From: Pedobacter suwonensis
GTDB taxonomy: Bacteria > Bacteroidota > Bacteroidia > Sphingobacteriales > Sphingobacteriaceae
NCBI RefSeq assembly: GCF_900111825.1
Contig: NZ_FOJM01000002.1
Span: 1 to 64,000 of the forward strand
DNA: 64,000 bases
Reading direction: 5' to 3'
Every line of letters starts with the position of its first letter. Position 1 is the first letter of the stretch. Shown one piece after another: positions 9,314 to 18,050 of the stretch. The notes under the pieces were generated by a model. It was given only the letters and a program-made list of their open reading frames with translations, had not been told where the DNA came from and made no database searches. A program made the position numbers and the translations under genes.

Positions 9314-10138
9314 TTAAACGCCGGAGAATGCGGTAAATCCACCATCTACTTTAATATTTTCACCGTTTACAAATTTAGCGGCGTCACTCAGCAGGTATAC
9401 CAATGCTCCGATTAACTCTTCGGGTGCACCAAAGCGTTTAAATGGGGTTTTTGCAATAATGGCCTGCCCCCTTGCGGTTAAAGAACCATCATTATTGGTT
9501 AATAATGCCCTGTTCTGGTTGGTGATAAAAAAGCCAGGCACAATGGAATTTATCCTGATTTTATCCTGGTAACGGTTGGCCAGCTCAACAGCCATCCATT
9601 TGGTAAAACAGTCTATTGAAGTTTTGGCCAGTGAGTAACCCAATACGCGTGTAACGGCCTGATTAGCAGAAACCGATGAAATATTGACAATACTTCCTCC
9701 ATTTTTTGCGATTTCTCTTCCGAAAATCTGCGTAGGCAAAATGGTTCCGAATAAATTGAGGTCAAATGCCTGTTTCAGGGCTGAAATATTAATATCAAAA
9801 ATATCGCTTCCGGGCTGGATTACTGCCTCGGCAATATTACCACCTGCTGCATTCACCAATGCATCTATCCGCCCGTATGTTTTGATGATTGTTGTATTTG
9901 CATCTACCAGTTGCTGTTCATCCAGTACATCGGCAATAATATAAATCGCTTTACCGCCTGTATCAATTACCTCTGCTACCCTTTGTTTAGCCACCTCTTC
10001 GTTTCTCCCGATCACCACGATGGTGGCTCCGGCTGCGCACAAACCATTAACAAATGCTTCGCCCAAAATACCTGTAGCCCCGGTAACAACTACTACCTTA
10101 TTTTCCAGTGAGAACAGGCCTCCAATTTCTTTTATCAT
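9314..10138 (-). CDS. SDR oxidoreductase, probable D-mannonate oxidoreductase (fructuronate reductase)
   Basis: 274-residue classical short-chain dehydrogenase. The cofactor loop is TGATGILG at residues 19-26, followed by NAAGG, the catalytic Ser in NISSVSANQ and the YSLAK catalytic Tyr-Lys pair, then the IVPGFF loop. It lacks any similarity to the long-chain UxuB of E. coli. In Bacteroidota and Bacillota a SDR of this kind beside uxuA reduces D-fructuronate to D-mannonate with NAD(P)H, and the operon position between GH88 and uxuA supports that. Function is therefore inferred from context; the SDR family itself is certain. It sits 74 bases upstream of uxuA. Confidence 0.85.
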   Translation of the reverse strand: MIKEIGGLFSLENKVVVVTGATGILGEAFVNGLCAAGATIVVIGRNEEVAKQRVAEVIDTGGKAIYIIADVLDEQQLVDANTTIIKTYGRIDALVNAAGGNIAEAVIQPGSDIFDINISALKQAFDLNLFGTILPTQIFGREIAKNGGSIVNISSVSANQAVTRVLGYSLAKTSIDCFTKWMAVELANRYQDKIRINSIVPGFFITNQNRALLTNNDGSLTARGQAIIAKTPFKRFGAPEELIGALVYLLSDAAKFVNGENIKVDGGFTAFSGV

Positions 10139-10237
10139 CTTTAATGTCTTATAATCTTATATTCAATTCTGATCTATCTCTTCAATAATGCACAAGCATA
10201 TATCAATCTTTCAAACAACCACCGCCGTGACTGGACT

Positions 10238-11410
10238 TTATTTTTTACTTCTAAGCAAAGCTTCCAGATAATAATAATCGGCATAATTGATCGGTACATC
10301 TATTTCGGATTTGGCCGGACGATGCCCCGTACTATGGGTTAAAATGAAACCATAATTTGAACCAATTTTACCCGTATATTTTGTTGTGAGTGAGTTTAAG
10401 ATCTTATCGGCTGCCGCTTTATATTTTTTAGCGTGGACACTGTACGTTGCCAGCTCATAAAGTGCAGAAGCGGTAATGGAAGCAGCAGATGCATCTCTTG
10501 ATGTTTCAGGGATTTTCGGATCATTGTAATCCCAATAAGGAATTCCGTCAACAGGGGTAATTTTATTGTTCAGGATAAAATCTGCAATCCCATCGGCCTG
10601 AGTTAAATAAACCCTATTTTTGGTTTCGCGATAACACATGGTATAACCATATAACGCCCATGCCTGTCCCCTGGCCCAGGCGGATTCGTTTGCATAACCC
10701 TGTGCCGTTACTTTCTGAAGCACTTTACCTGTCAGGGTATCGTAATCGATAACGTGGTAAGAACTAAAATTAGGTCTGAAATGGTTTTTTAAAGTGGTAT
10801 TGGCATGCGTTACCGCAATTTTGTAAAAAGATGGATCGCCCGTTAACCTGGTGGCTTCGAACAAAAGTTCAAGGTTCATCATATTATCGATAATTACCGG
10901 ATATTTCCATTTATCGCCATTATGATCCCAGGATTTGATCACGCCTGCGGTAGCATTAAACCTGGTTGATAAGGATTTTGCGGCCTGGATAATTACCGCC
11001 CTGTAAGCCGGATCGCCTGTTAAGCGGTAGCCATTACCAAACGGGCAATAGATCATGAAACCCAGATCGTGTGTTCCTTTGTTAAACTGCTCCGGCTTGA
11101 TGTCTTCAGTATATTTTTTGGCCAATTGCAGCCATCTTTTATCCTTTGTATATTGATAGAAATACCAGAGTTCAGCCGGGAAAAATCCGCTGGTCCAGTC
11201 TCCGGATCCAACCATCTTAAACTGTCCGTTTTCTACCGTACGTGGCGAAACGAGATCAGGCCTGATGCGGCGTGCTGAATCTACATTTTTGATCAATACA
11301 TTGGTTTGTTCTGCCGCCGATGCAAAGGCCTTGGCTACATTTAATTGCTGAGCCTTTACTACACTGAAAGACAGCATACTTAATGCGATTGTTATTAATT
11401 TCATCTTCAT
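10238..11410 (-). CDS. GH88 unsaturated glucuronyl hydrolase, exported
   Basis: 390 residues with a signal peptide (LSMLSFSVVKA, cut before QQLN) and then an alpha6/alpha6-barrel of family GH88. The catalytic pair of the family is visible as Asp115 in KGTHDLGFM and Asp175 in VIIDNMMNLE, 60 residues apart as expected. RGQAWALYGY and GIPYWDYNDP are further hallmarks. The enzyme removes 4,5-unsaturated uronic acid from the non-reducing end of oligosaccharides released by polysaccharide lyases, by hydrating the double bond. Second gene of the minus-strand operon, 123 bases after the GH2 gene. No polysaccharide lyase or SusCD pair is next to it, so the parent polymer is unknown. Confidence 0.92.
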   Translation of the reverse strand: MKMKLITIALSMLSFSVVKAQQLNVAKAFASAAEQTNVLIKNVDSARRIRPDLVSPRTVENGQFKMVGSGDWTSGFFPAELWYFYQYTKDKRWLQLAKKYTEDIKPEQFNKGTHDLGFMIYCPFGNGYRLTGDPAYRAVIIQAAKSLSTRFNATAGVIKSWDHNGDKWKYPVIIDNMMNLELLFEATRLTGDPSFYKIAVTHANTTLKNHFRPNFSSYHVIDYDTLTGKVLQKVTAQGYANESAWARGQAWALYGYTMCYRETKNRVYLTQADGIADFILNNKITPVDGIPYWDYNDPKIPETSRDASAASITASALYELATYSVHAKKYKAAADKILNSLTTKYTGKIGSNYGFILTHSTGHRPAKSEIDVPINYADYYYLEALLRSKK

Positions 11411-11533
11411 GTTACAACCAGATTAATAACTTAAGGATAGTAAAGGGCTGCCTACTGCTTCCATCGGTGTGCTTTGATCTCATTTTACCCTCCATGACTT
11501 TTTAAAACAGCCTGACACAATTTATTTATGTTA

Positions 11534-13363
11534 CTATTTGTATTTAACCTGCATCTGATCATAAAAATCCTTCAGCACAAAAAATGCTTTCTTTTTCTGA
11601 CCTGTTTCACTGATCAACCCTTTACGGTTCCAAAAATTCTGATAGATCGGGTGCTGTCTCCGTGGCGACCTGAAATCGGTTAAGATCCATGGCGTCATGC
11701 CGCGCAAGGCACCGATTTTGCTCAACATCGTTATCTGGTTTTTATATAAGGCCTCCTGGTATTCTTCACTCCAGCGGGTATTTTCATCGGCATGGAAACC
11801 AGCCAACGCGCCACCACCGAATTCTGAAATCACAACCGGCTTTTTATATTTGATATCGAAATTGTATTTGACAATTTCGGACGGGTTACCGCCAGAGTAC
11901 CAGCCAGCATATTCATTAAAACTAACCAGATCTATTTTTTCGCCCAGAGGATCATTTAATACCATATTATTTCCTTCGCGGTGCACCTCTAAAGCAGCGG
12001 CAATCAAACGGGTATCATCCAATGCCCGGGCAGCTTCAGCCAAATTGCTCATAAAACTCAAACGGGCGTCGCTTAGCGGCGTTTCATTCCCGATCGACCA
12101 GACAATTACACTTGCCCTGTTTTTATCGCGTACAATTAAATCAGTCAGTTGCTTTTTGGCGTTAGCATAGGTTGCGGGGTTGGTCCAGCTGATGGTCCAG
12201 TAAACAGGCACTTCTGCCCAAACCAGTAAGCCCATTTCATCAGCAAGGCGGATCATCTCTTCATTATGCGGATAATGCGCCAATCGCACATAATTACAAT
12301 TCAGGTCTTTAGCCCATTGCAACATCATACGCATATCTCCCTCTGAGCGCAAACGCCCGGCTAAAAGCGGATTCTCATCATGGAGTGATATCCCTCTTAA
12401 AAAAACAGATTTACCGTTCAGCAGGATGCTATCGCCGTTGACCTGAATGGTTCTGAAACCAATTTTATCATTGATATTTTCTTTATCACTTTTAATATTT
12501 ACCTCATATAATTTCGGCGTTTCCGGCGACCATAAACTTAAATTGTTCCAGATAAATTCGTCAGCTATTTTACCTTCGCTATCCGTTTTATATTTCCTTT
12601 CAAGCTTAAGTTCGGGGATGGACAGCGTAATTTCCTGACCGGCGGTTGCATCAGCCAGTTTTGCCGAGAAATTTAACAGGTTATTATTTCCCTTTACCAA
12701 CTGCAGTTTGTAGTCACTGATAAAATGCTCCGGAAATTCAGCTAAAAAAACATCGCGGGTAATGCCACCATAATTCCACCAATCGGTATTTACCGTTGGG
12801 ATTTCATCCTGCCTGCGGATGTTATCGACCTTAAGTACAATGGAGTTTTCGCCAGTTTTTAAAGTATTGGTCACATCAAACTGGAACGGCGTAAAACCGC
12901 CTTTGTGCACGCCAAGTTTTTTCCCGTTAAGGTAAACATGTGCTTCGTAGTTTACCGCACCAAAGTAGACGAAATATTTTTTTCCTTTTTCAGGTTTTGC
13001 CTCAAACTTTCTGCGCAGCCAGATATTACCTTCGTAAAGTTCTAATTTTTCTGACTGCGAATTCCAATCGCCGGGAACGTTCATTTGTGGCGAATGGTCA
13101 AAATCATATTCAATCAGTTCTGATTTGTCTTTCTGCACTTTATCATCATAAAAACCTCCTGATCCACTTTTAGACTGATCAAAAGGATCATGACGATAAT
13201 CGTAATAACCATTTTCGTAGGGATCTATAATATAATTCCATTTCCCATTAAGACTCTGTATTTTACGGCCCTTAATGTTCTGTATAGCCGTAACCTGACC
13301 GTAACTGAATGATGAAAGAAGCGAAAAGCAGATTAAAAATACGCTATAGGTTGTTTTTAGCAT
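11534..13363 (-). CDS. GH2 beta-glucuronidase, exported
   Basis: 609 residues with a signal peptide (residues 1-22, ending SYG). A jelly-roll sugar-binding domain (to about 210), an Ig-like domain (about 211-310) and a TIM barrel follow. The acid/base is Glu427 in WSIGNETPLS and the nucleophile Glu514 in VISEFGGGAL. The NEYAGWY segment at 483-489 and the N579-x-K581 motif in FWNRKG match beta-glucuronidases; the Asn-x-Lys pair binds the uronic acid carboxylate and separates them from beta-galactosidases. First gene of the glucuronide operon. It should free glucuronic acid in the periplasm or at the surface. Galacturonidase activity is the main alternative. The 182 bases upstream to the LacI gene operator hold its promoter. 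Confidence 0.9.
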   Translation of the reverse strand: MLKTTYSVFLICFSLLSSFSYGQVTAIQNIKGRKIQSLNGKWNYIIDPYENGYYDYRHDPFDQSKSGSGGFYDDKVQKDKSELIEYDFDHSPQMNVPGDWNSQSEKLELYEGNIWLRRKFEAKPEKGKKYFVYFGAVNYEAHVYLNGKKLGVHKGGFTPFQFDVTNTLKTGENSIVLKVDNIRRQDEIPTVNTDWWNYGGITRDVFLAEFPEHFISDYKLQLVKGNNNLLNFSAKLADATAGQEITLSIPELKLERKYKTDSEGKIADEFIWNNLSLWSPETPKLYEVNIKSDKENINDKIGFRTIQVNGDSILLNGKSVFLRGISLHDENPLLAGRLRSEGDMRMMLQWAKDLNCNYVRLAHYPHNEEMIRLADEMGLLVWAEVPVYWTISWTNPATYANAKKQLTDLIVRDKNRASVIVWSIGNETPLSDARLSFMSNLAEAARALDDTRLIAAALEVHREGNNMVLNDPLGEKIDLVSFNEYAGWYSGGNPSEIVKYNFDIKYKKPVVISEFGGGALAGFHADENTRWSEEYQEALYKNQITMLSKIGALRGMTPWILTDFRSPRRQHPIYQNFWNRKGLISETGQKKKAFFVLKDFYDQMQVKYK

Positions 13364-13556
13364 AACTTAAATTTTAATATGATTAATTGATCGTTTCAAA
13401 ACTAACAATTAATTGCGGACGGTTTCGCTTCCGCTGGCCTAAATTTGAGCATTATTATGTTTTTGCCTGGTTGTATTGCGCTAACGAATTTAGAAAAGCT
13501 AAAGAGATTAATTGATTTCAAGTGAACCAAAACAGACTAAAAACAGATTGAAACCC

Positions 13557-13576
13557 TATTTCAAACGTTTGAAATA
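13557..13576. promoter_or_regulatory. LacI-type operator, perfect 20-bp palindrome
   Basis: TATTTCAAACGTTTGAAATA is fully self-complementary and centred on CG, the hallmark of LacI/GalR operators. It lies 39 bases upstream of the regulator ATG at 13616 and 193 bases from the GH2 start on the other strand. It is the likely binding site of the adjacent regulator and would at least control its own gene. Control of the glucuronide operon from the same site is possible but the distance is long. Confidence 0.8.
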
Positions 13577-13615
13577 ATGGCATTTTTTCTTAATTATGCA
13601 TAGCGATCGGAAAAG

Positions 13616-14635
13616 ATGATGAACAATACACCCATAACCCTGAAATTCTTGGCTGAAAAGTTAAAGATGTCAGTTTCTACAGTATCAAAAGCCCTTAATA
13701 ATTACCCTACCATAAATGCATACACGAAGCAGCGTGTTCAGGAAATGGCCCGCGAGCTAAATTTTACGCCCAATAAATCTGCCATCAACTTAAAGGAAAA
13801 GAAATCACGTATTATTGGAGTAGTCCTGCCCAACCTTTTAGACCACTTTTTCACCAGAAGTATTGATGGCATAGAGCAAGTAGCAACACAAAATGGATAC
13901 AATGTGATCATCAGTCAATCGCATGATGAGCTGGCAAAGGAGATACAATCGGCAAATATGCTGTTAAGGAGTCGTGTTGACGGTTTGATTGTAGCCATTT
14001 CGAAACAAACACAGGATTTTGCACACCTTAATCAGTTTGAACATATGGGCATTCCGGTAGTTTATTACACACGCAACCCGAGTTTTAATTTAAGCTGCCA
14101 CAAGGTTTTGGGCAACACTTTTCAGGGTTGCTATGAGGCCACTAAATTTTTGATCGAGAGGGGGCATACCAAAATTGCTTACCTGGGCGGCCCAAAAATG
14201 ACCAATTTTACACACGACCGTTTTAATGGCTATATTCACGCCTTAAAAGATAATGATGTCCCTTTTTCAGCAAAATTTGTTGCTTATACTGATTTTGACA
14301 AGGAAAATACCATTGCTGCAATTAAGAATTTATTTGCCGATCCAGACCATACGCCCACTGCACTTGTGGCTTTTAAAGAGCCTATTCTTTTTGATGCCAT
14401 AAAATACCTGAAATCATCAAACCATCCTAACTTTGATAAAATCGAAAGCATAGGTTTTGGAAACAATGCATTTATCAATTACCTCGATTCGCCCCCTATC
14501 GCCTCGATTGAAGAGAACCCCGAATCGGTAGGTGAAAATGCAATTAAACTCCTGCTCCGGTTAATCACCAAGGAAATCGATATGAAAAACCATCAGAAGG
14601 TAATGGTGGACTGTAAGTTAGTGGTGCACGGGTAA
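13616..14635 (+). CDS. LacI family transcriptional regulator
   Basis: 339 residues. The N-terminal helix-turn-helix is intact (TLKFLAEKLKMSVSTVSKALN, followed by a hinge helix region with NFTPNKSAINL), and residues 60-339 form the periplasmic-binding-protein-like sensor domain (IIGVVLPNL, DGLIVAISKQ, IAYLGGP, SIEENPESVG). It is transcribed away from the glucuronidase operon, the usual arrangement of a local sugar-sensing repressor, and has a perfect palindromic operator just upstream. The ligand is probably a uronic acid or its catabolic product; this is inference from position. The start ATG ATG at 13616 could also be read from 13619 with no effect on the HTH. Confidence 0.92.
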   Translation: MMNNTPITLKFLAEKLKMSVSTVSKALNNYPTINAYTKQRVQEMARELNFTPNKSAINLKEKKSRIIGVVLPNLLDHFFTRSIDGIEQVATQNGYNVIISQSHDELAKEIQSANMLLRSRVDGLIVAISKQTQDFAHLNQFEHMGIPVVYYTRNPSFNLSCHKVLGNTFQGCYEATKFLIERGHTKIAYLGGPKMTNFTHDRFNGYIHALKDNDVPFSAKFVAYTDFDKENTIAAIKNLFADPDHTPTALVAFKEPILFDAIKYLKSSNHPNFDKIESIGFGNNAFINYLDSPPIASIEENPESVGENAIKLLLRLITKEIDMKNHQKVMVDCKLVVHG

Positions 14636-14690
14636 GCGTTTGGTAAAAGGCATTCGGCGTTTTGTTCGCAGCTTCTGTGCTTTCTGTGCT

Positions 14691-14774
14691 GTCAGATGTT
14701 ACCATCTGACTGGTGTTTTTGCTTTCTTTTACGCCTGATCTATTTATACAGTGTAAGATGGAAACATCTTACAC
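14691..14774. repeat. Two related REP-like hairpins
   Basis: GTCAGATG (14691-14698), loop TTAC, CATCTGAC (14703-14710) and GTGTAAGATG (14751-14760), loop GAAA, CATCTTACAC (14765-14774) are perfect stems sharing the pattern GTnAGATG-4-CATCTnAC. Two copies of one hairpin design within 84 bases, between convergent genes, suggest a REP family distinct from the one at 28.7-29.4 kb. They may also serve as transcript ends. Confidence 0.6.
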
Positions 14775-14786
14775 CACTTAACCATA

Positions 14787-16016
14787 CTAATTCAACGAAA
14801 CTGCACTGCTATTCACTTGACTTCTGTGCCGCTCGTTATACACAAATGCTGCAACAATTAATAGCCCTGCAATTCCTTCAAAAGCAACCACCACCTGCGT
14901 ACCGAAAAGATGAGCCAGATAACCCATCAACAAACTGCCAATTGGCAACACGCCCTGATATGCCATTATATAGTAACTCATTGTCCTTCCCCTCATGGTA
15001 TCATCGGCATGGGTTTGCAAATAAGTGTTAATAGATGAATTTTGAGCCATCAAACCCAGAGCAGCTAAACTGGTACAAACTAATGCGAGAATAAGTGATG
15101 GTGATATGGCGAGTGCCACAACGGAAACAGCCAGCAAAACACCCGACAACATGACGATTTTCTGCAGATTCTGACCTGCTTTTAATGTAGCCATATAAAT
15201 GGCCCCGAAGAACGCCCCAAATCCGGCAGCACTTTCGAACCAGCCAAATGTTGTAGCATTTCCGCTGAAAATATCTTTTGCAAAAACGGGTAACAAAGTA
15301 GTAAAAGGGATAACCAGTAAACTTGATGCAGCCATTGTTAATACCATGGCAGCCAGGTCTGGCGATGATTTAAGGTAATCATATCCTTTTTTAAGGTCAA
15401 CCCAGATATTTTCCGTTGACTTTTGATGCTCGGTAAGTTTAAGCTTCATCATCACCATGCAAGCTAATACCGCGATAAAACTGATAAAATTGATTATAAA
15501 ACAGATATCCTCTCCTAAGGTACTTAAAATCACTCCTGCCAGCGCCGGACCAATTAGCCTGGCCGCATTAAACATTGAAGAGTTGAGCGCAATGGCATTA
15601 GGCAAATCTTCTTTATCATCAATTAAATTTACCATTAACGATTGGCGTGCCGTCACATCAAAAGCATTTACCAGGCCCTGAACCAGTGAAAGTGCTGCAA
15701 TCCAGAACATATCGTACACTTTAAACCAGATCATTAACGCCAGGGCGCCAGCCTGCAACATCAGAATTACCTGGGTAATCACCAATATTTTATATTTATT
15801 GTGCCTGTCTACATAACTTCCTGCATAGGGCGCCAACACCAGAGAAGGAATTAAACTTAAAAAAGTAATCAATCCCAATAAAAAAGCTGACCCTGTTAAA
15901 CGGTAAACCAGCCAGCTAATGGCAACACGCTGCATCCATGTACCAATTAATGAAATGGCCTGACCTGTAAAAAACAGCCTGTAATTATAATGCCTTAACG
16001 AACGAAAAATACTCAT
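14787..16016 (-). CDS. MFS transporter, EntS-like exporter type
   Basis: 409 residues with about 12 membrane helices. The N-terminus (FRSLRHYNYRLFFTGQAISLIGTWMQ, split across the first helix) and the helix 2-3 loop with YVDRHNKYK are typical of the MFS_3 or EntS-like group of exporters, often called transmembrane secretion effectors. Inner-membrane, proton-driven efflux is expected; the substrate is not known. It is divergent from a MarR gene and its start lies 11 bases from an operator (16027-16041), so it is very probably repressed by that MarR protein and induced by its ligand, the usual layout for a drug or small-molecule pump. Confidence 0.88.
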   Translation of the reverse strand: MSIFRSLRHYNYRLFFTGQAISLIGTWMQRVAISWLVYRLTGSAFLLGLITFLSLIPSLVLAPYAGSYVDRHNKYKILVITQVILMLQAGALALMIWFKVYDMFWIAALSLVQGLVNAFDVTARQSLMVNLIDDKEDLPNAIALNSSMFNAARLIGPALAGVILSTLGEDICFIINFISFIAVLACMVMMKLKLTEHQKSTENIWVDLKKGYDYLKSSPDLAAMVLTMAASSLLVIPFTTLLPVFAKDIFSGNATTFGWFESAAGFGAFFGAIYMATLKAGQNLQKIVMLSGVLLAVSVVALAISPSLILALVCTSLAALGLMAQNSSINTYLQTHADDTMRGRTMSYYIMAYQGVLPIGSLLMGYLAHLFGTQVVVAFEGIAGLLIVAAFVYNERHRSQVNSSAVSLN

Positions 16017-16026
16017 GATTAAAATA

Positions 16027-16048
16027 GTAAAGTAACTTTACAAAAATA
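16027..16048 (-). promoter_or_regulatory. MarR operator and -7 element of the MFS gene
   Basis: GTAAAGTAACTTTAC at 16027-16041 is a 7-bp perfect inverted repeat with a one-base centre. Read on the minus strand, the -7 element TATTTTTG (16048-16041) runs directly into it, sharing its last G. A bound repressor would cover the transcription start. The same arrangement is found on the other side at 16158-16179. Confidence 0.75.
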
Positions 16049-16157
16049 CAAAACATGAAAACAATACTGAAGCCAAAAAATACAATTTTTATCATTTTAA
16101 AATCAAAAATTGAGCATTATAAAAAGCCACTACCATTTATGATTAAAAATAAAGCGC

Positions 16158-16179
16158 TATCTTTGTAAAGTATATTTAC
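16158..16179 (+). promoter_or_regulatory. MarR operator and -7 element of the marR gene
   Basis: The -7 element TATCTTTG (16158-16165) fits TAnnTTTG and shares its final G with GTAAAGTATATTTAC (16165-16179), a second copy of the operator with 5 of 7 arm positions paired. It ends 7 bases before the regulator ATG. Autorepression is the natural reading. Confidence 0.72.
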
Positions 16180-16186
16180 CAATAGA

Positions 16187-16630
16187 ATGCCAACTCAAAC
16201 ACAAGAAATTGCTGCAAAGTTAAGAAGCACGGTTACCCGCTTAACCAGGGCGTTGCGCAAACAGAACGTAAGTTCAGAATTTAGCAATGCAGAAATATTA
16301 ACCATGTCGCTATTGGAGCAACATGGCAAATTGCTTTCTACGGAGCTGGCTGACATGGAAAGGGTATCTAAACAGGCCGTTTCTCAGATCATCAACCGAC
16401 TTTTCGATGCCAAATGTGTAGCACGATTCCCCAGCGAGGAAGATAAGCGAAAAGTTTTTATCGGATTAACCGAACTTGGTGAAAAACATCTTATTGCCAC
16501 CCGAAAGATAAAAGAAGAGTGGCTGGTTCAGACCATGGAAAAAATCTTTTCTTCAGAAGAAATCAATTTGATACAGGCTTTCTTGCCATTACTTTCGCGA
16601 CTGGTAGAACACAATGATGCAAAGGCATAG
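16187..16630 (+). CDS. MarR family transcriptional regulator
   Basis: 147 residues, the normal size for a MarR dimer subunit. The winged helix runs from about residue 30 to 105: SNAEILTMSLLEQHG, then the recognition region VSKQAVSQIINRLFD, and a wing with PSEEDKRKVFIGLT containing the conserved D-x-R. It diverges from the MFS exporter, and two matching operators lie in the 170-base gap, one beside each start. This is strong local evidence for a repressor that controls itself and the pump. The inducing compound cannot be deduced. Confidence 0.93.
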   Translation: MPTQTQEIAAKLRSTVTRLTRALRKQNVSSEFSNAEILTMSLLEQHGKLLSTELADMERVSKQAVSQIINRLFDAKCVARFPSEEDKRKVFIGLTELGEKHLIATRKIKEEWLVQTMEKIFSSEEINLIQAFLPLLSRLVEHNDAKA

Positions 16631-16676
16631 TTTTTCTTTTCCCGTTCGCTAAATAAGCCTTATCTTGCAACCTTAA

Positions 16677-17513
16677 ATGGCACTGTATTTCACCTCAATT
16701 AATTCGGGCAGCAATGGCAATTGTTACTACATTGGTAATGATCATGAGGCTGTTTTGGTTGATATTGGCCTGACCTGCAAAGAGGTTGAAATCCGCATGA
16801 ACCGTTTAGGGCTGTCTATAAGTAAAGTAAAAGCAATTTTTATCTCGCACGAGCATAGCGATCACATCAGGGGCTTAGCCGTTTTTGCTAAAAAATACAA
16901 ACTCCCCGTTTACATTAGTACACTAACATTAAGAAACAGCAGGCTTCTGCTCGACGCGAACAACACCTTTTCCCTTAGTCACCAGCAACATATTCAGATC
17001 GGCAGTTTAAAGGTTGCTGCTTTTTCTAAATTCCACGATGCAGCCGATCCCTACAGCTTTACGGTTGAATGTAACGAAGTACGTGTTGGTGTTTTTACAG
17101 ATATAGGCTCAGTATGCGATCGCCTGATTGCACATTTTAAAAATTGCCATGCCGCTTTTTTAGAGGCTAATTATGATGCACAAATGCTGGAAAACGGCAG
17201 TTATCCTTATTTTTTGAAGAGAAGGATTACAAACGGCCACGGCCACCTCAGCAATACGCAGGCTTTAGAACTGTTCATCAATCATAAAGCGCCGTACATG
17301 AGCCACTTATTATTGAGCCATTTATCAAAAGACAATAATGATGCAGCCCTTGTGGAAAAACTTTTCAAAAATGTAGCAGGCGATACTTTTATTAAGGTAG
17401 CTTCAAGACATGAAGAAACGGAGCTTTATTACGTTAGCAATAGCCAAAACACGCCGGAACCTTATTCTTTCGATCCAAGTCTGTACCAACCGGCACAGCT
17501 CAACCTGTTTTAG
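16677..17513 (+). CDS. MBL-fold metallohydrolase of the YycJ/WalJ type
   Basis: 278 residues. The metallo-beta-lactamase motif SHEHSDH is at about residues 58-64, with the opening SINSGSNGNCYYI and VLVDIGLTCKE typical of the YycJ/WalJ group and the later His in LLSHLSKDN. Members bind two metals and act as nucleases or phosphodiesterases linked to cell-wall or DNA-end processing; the WalJ name comes from Firmicutes and does not imply the same role here. It follows the MarR gene by 46 bases, with TATCTTGC just upstream as a possible -7 element, so it may have its own promoter. Cytoplasmic. Confidence 0.88.
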   Translation: MALYFTSINSGSNGNCYYIGNDHEAVLVDIGLTCKEVEIRMNRLGLSISKVKAIFISHEHSDHIRGLAVFAKKYKLPVYISTLTLRNSRLLLDANNTFSLSHQQHIQIGSLKVAAFSKFHDAADPYSFTVECNEVRVGVFTDIGSVCDRLIAHFKNCHAAFLEANYDAQMLENGSYPYFLKRRITNGHGHLSNTQALELFINHKAPYMSHLLLSHLSKDNNDAALVEKLFKNVAGDTFIKVASRHEETELYYVSNSQNTPEPYSFDPSLYQPAQLNLF

Positions 17514-17698
17514 CATCTCAAGTCAAAAACAACTGCACTTTTTTATAAATGATTAGACGGCTTCGACTATCTGAGATAGTTAACCACTATTCAATAATAA
17601 GACACTAATAAATCGTCGATAAATTTATTTTTTTCAAAAACTTTTTATCCGGGCAGGCGTTATATATATACTTCATAAATAGTTTGTTTGGTTTATTT

Positions 17699-17731
17699 GG
17701 GGCTTATGGATTTAAGCCCCTTTCTTTTTTT
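17699..17731 (+). terminator. Rho-independent terminator
   Basis: GGGGCTTA (17699-17706), loop TGGATT, TAAGCCCC (17713-17720) and then TTTCTTTTTTT form a textbook intrinsic terminator. It faces plus and would end the metallohydrolase transcript or an unannotated small RNA. Confidence 0.85.
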
Positions 17732-17952
17732 AACCGGTCACATTCCGGACTAGCCATGGTTTCATGCTGAGTTTATTTTACAACTATAAATAGTGTTTTC
17801 AATTGCCTTGTAGCTACCTCGCGGTCAGCATTTTAATTGCAGCTAGGACCCTGAAATAAATCTGACAGTTATCGAATCAGGGTGACCATCAGCTTAAGCA
17901 AATATTCACCTAGAAGCTGCAAATACTAATTGAACTTAGGTTAATAAACAAA

Positions 17953-17987
17953 AAAAGGCAAAATGGCTATTTACCACTTTACCTTTT
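17953..17987 (-). terminator. Terminator of the glutathione peroxidase gene
   Basis: In the minus-strand RNA, AAAAGGUAAAGUGG pairs over all 14 positions with CCAUUUUGCCUUUU, using two G-U wobbles, around a 7-base loop, and U residues follow. On the plus strand the same two positions are mismatched, so the hairpin works in the minus direction only. Confidence 0.7.
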
Positions 17988-18050
17988 AATTATTTGTTGA
18001 GCGAAAGATCAAATCAATCTTTCACTTTTACATCATCCATTTTCCATCCT

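Larger units (their letters stand above)
17514..18050. other. Intergenic stretch with two terminators and possible small RNA
   Basis: No protein gene is seen. A strong terminator ends at about 17731, 185 bases after the metallohydrolase stop, and a second one facing the other way lies at 17953-17987. The 185 bases before the first are AT-rich and hold a small perfect hairpin (CTATCT-G-AGATAG near 17567) and TATATATATA near 17661. They are either a long 3-prime leader or a small RNA gene; no full -33/-7 promoter was found. Confidence 0.4.

Noticed and set aside
17655..17672. TATATATATA run as a recombination or origin signal
   Set aside because: A single short AT run with no DnaA boxes or repeats around it; more probably part of a promoter or UTR.
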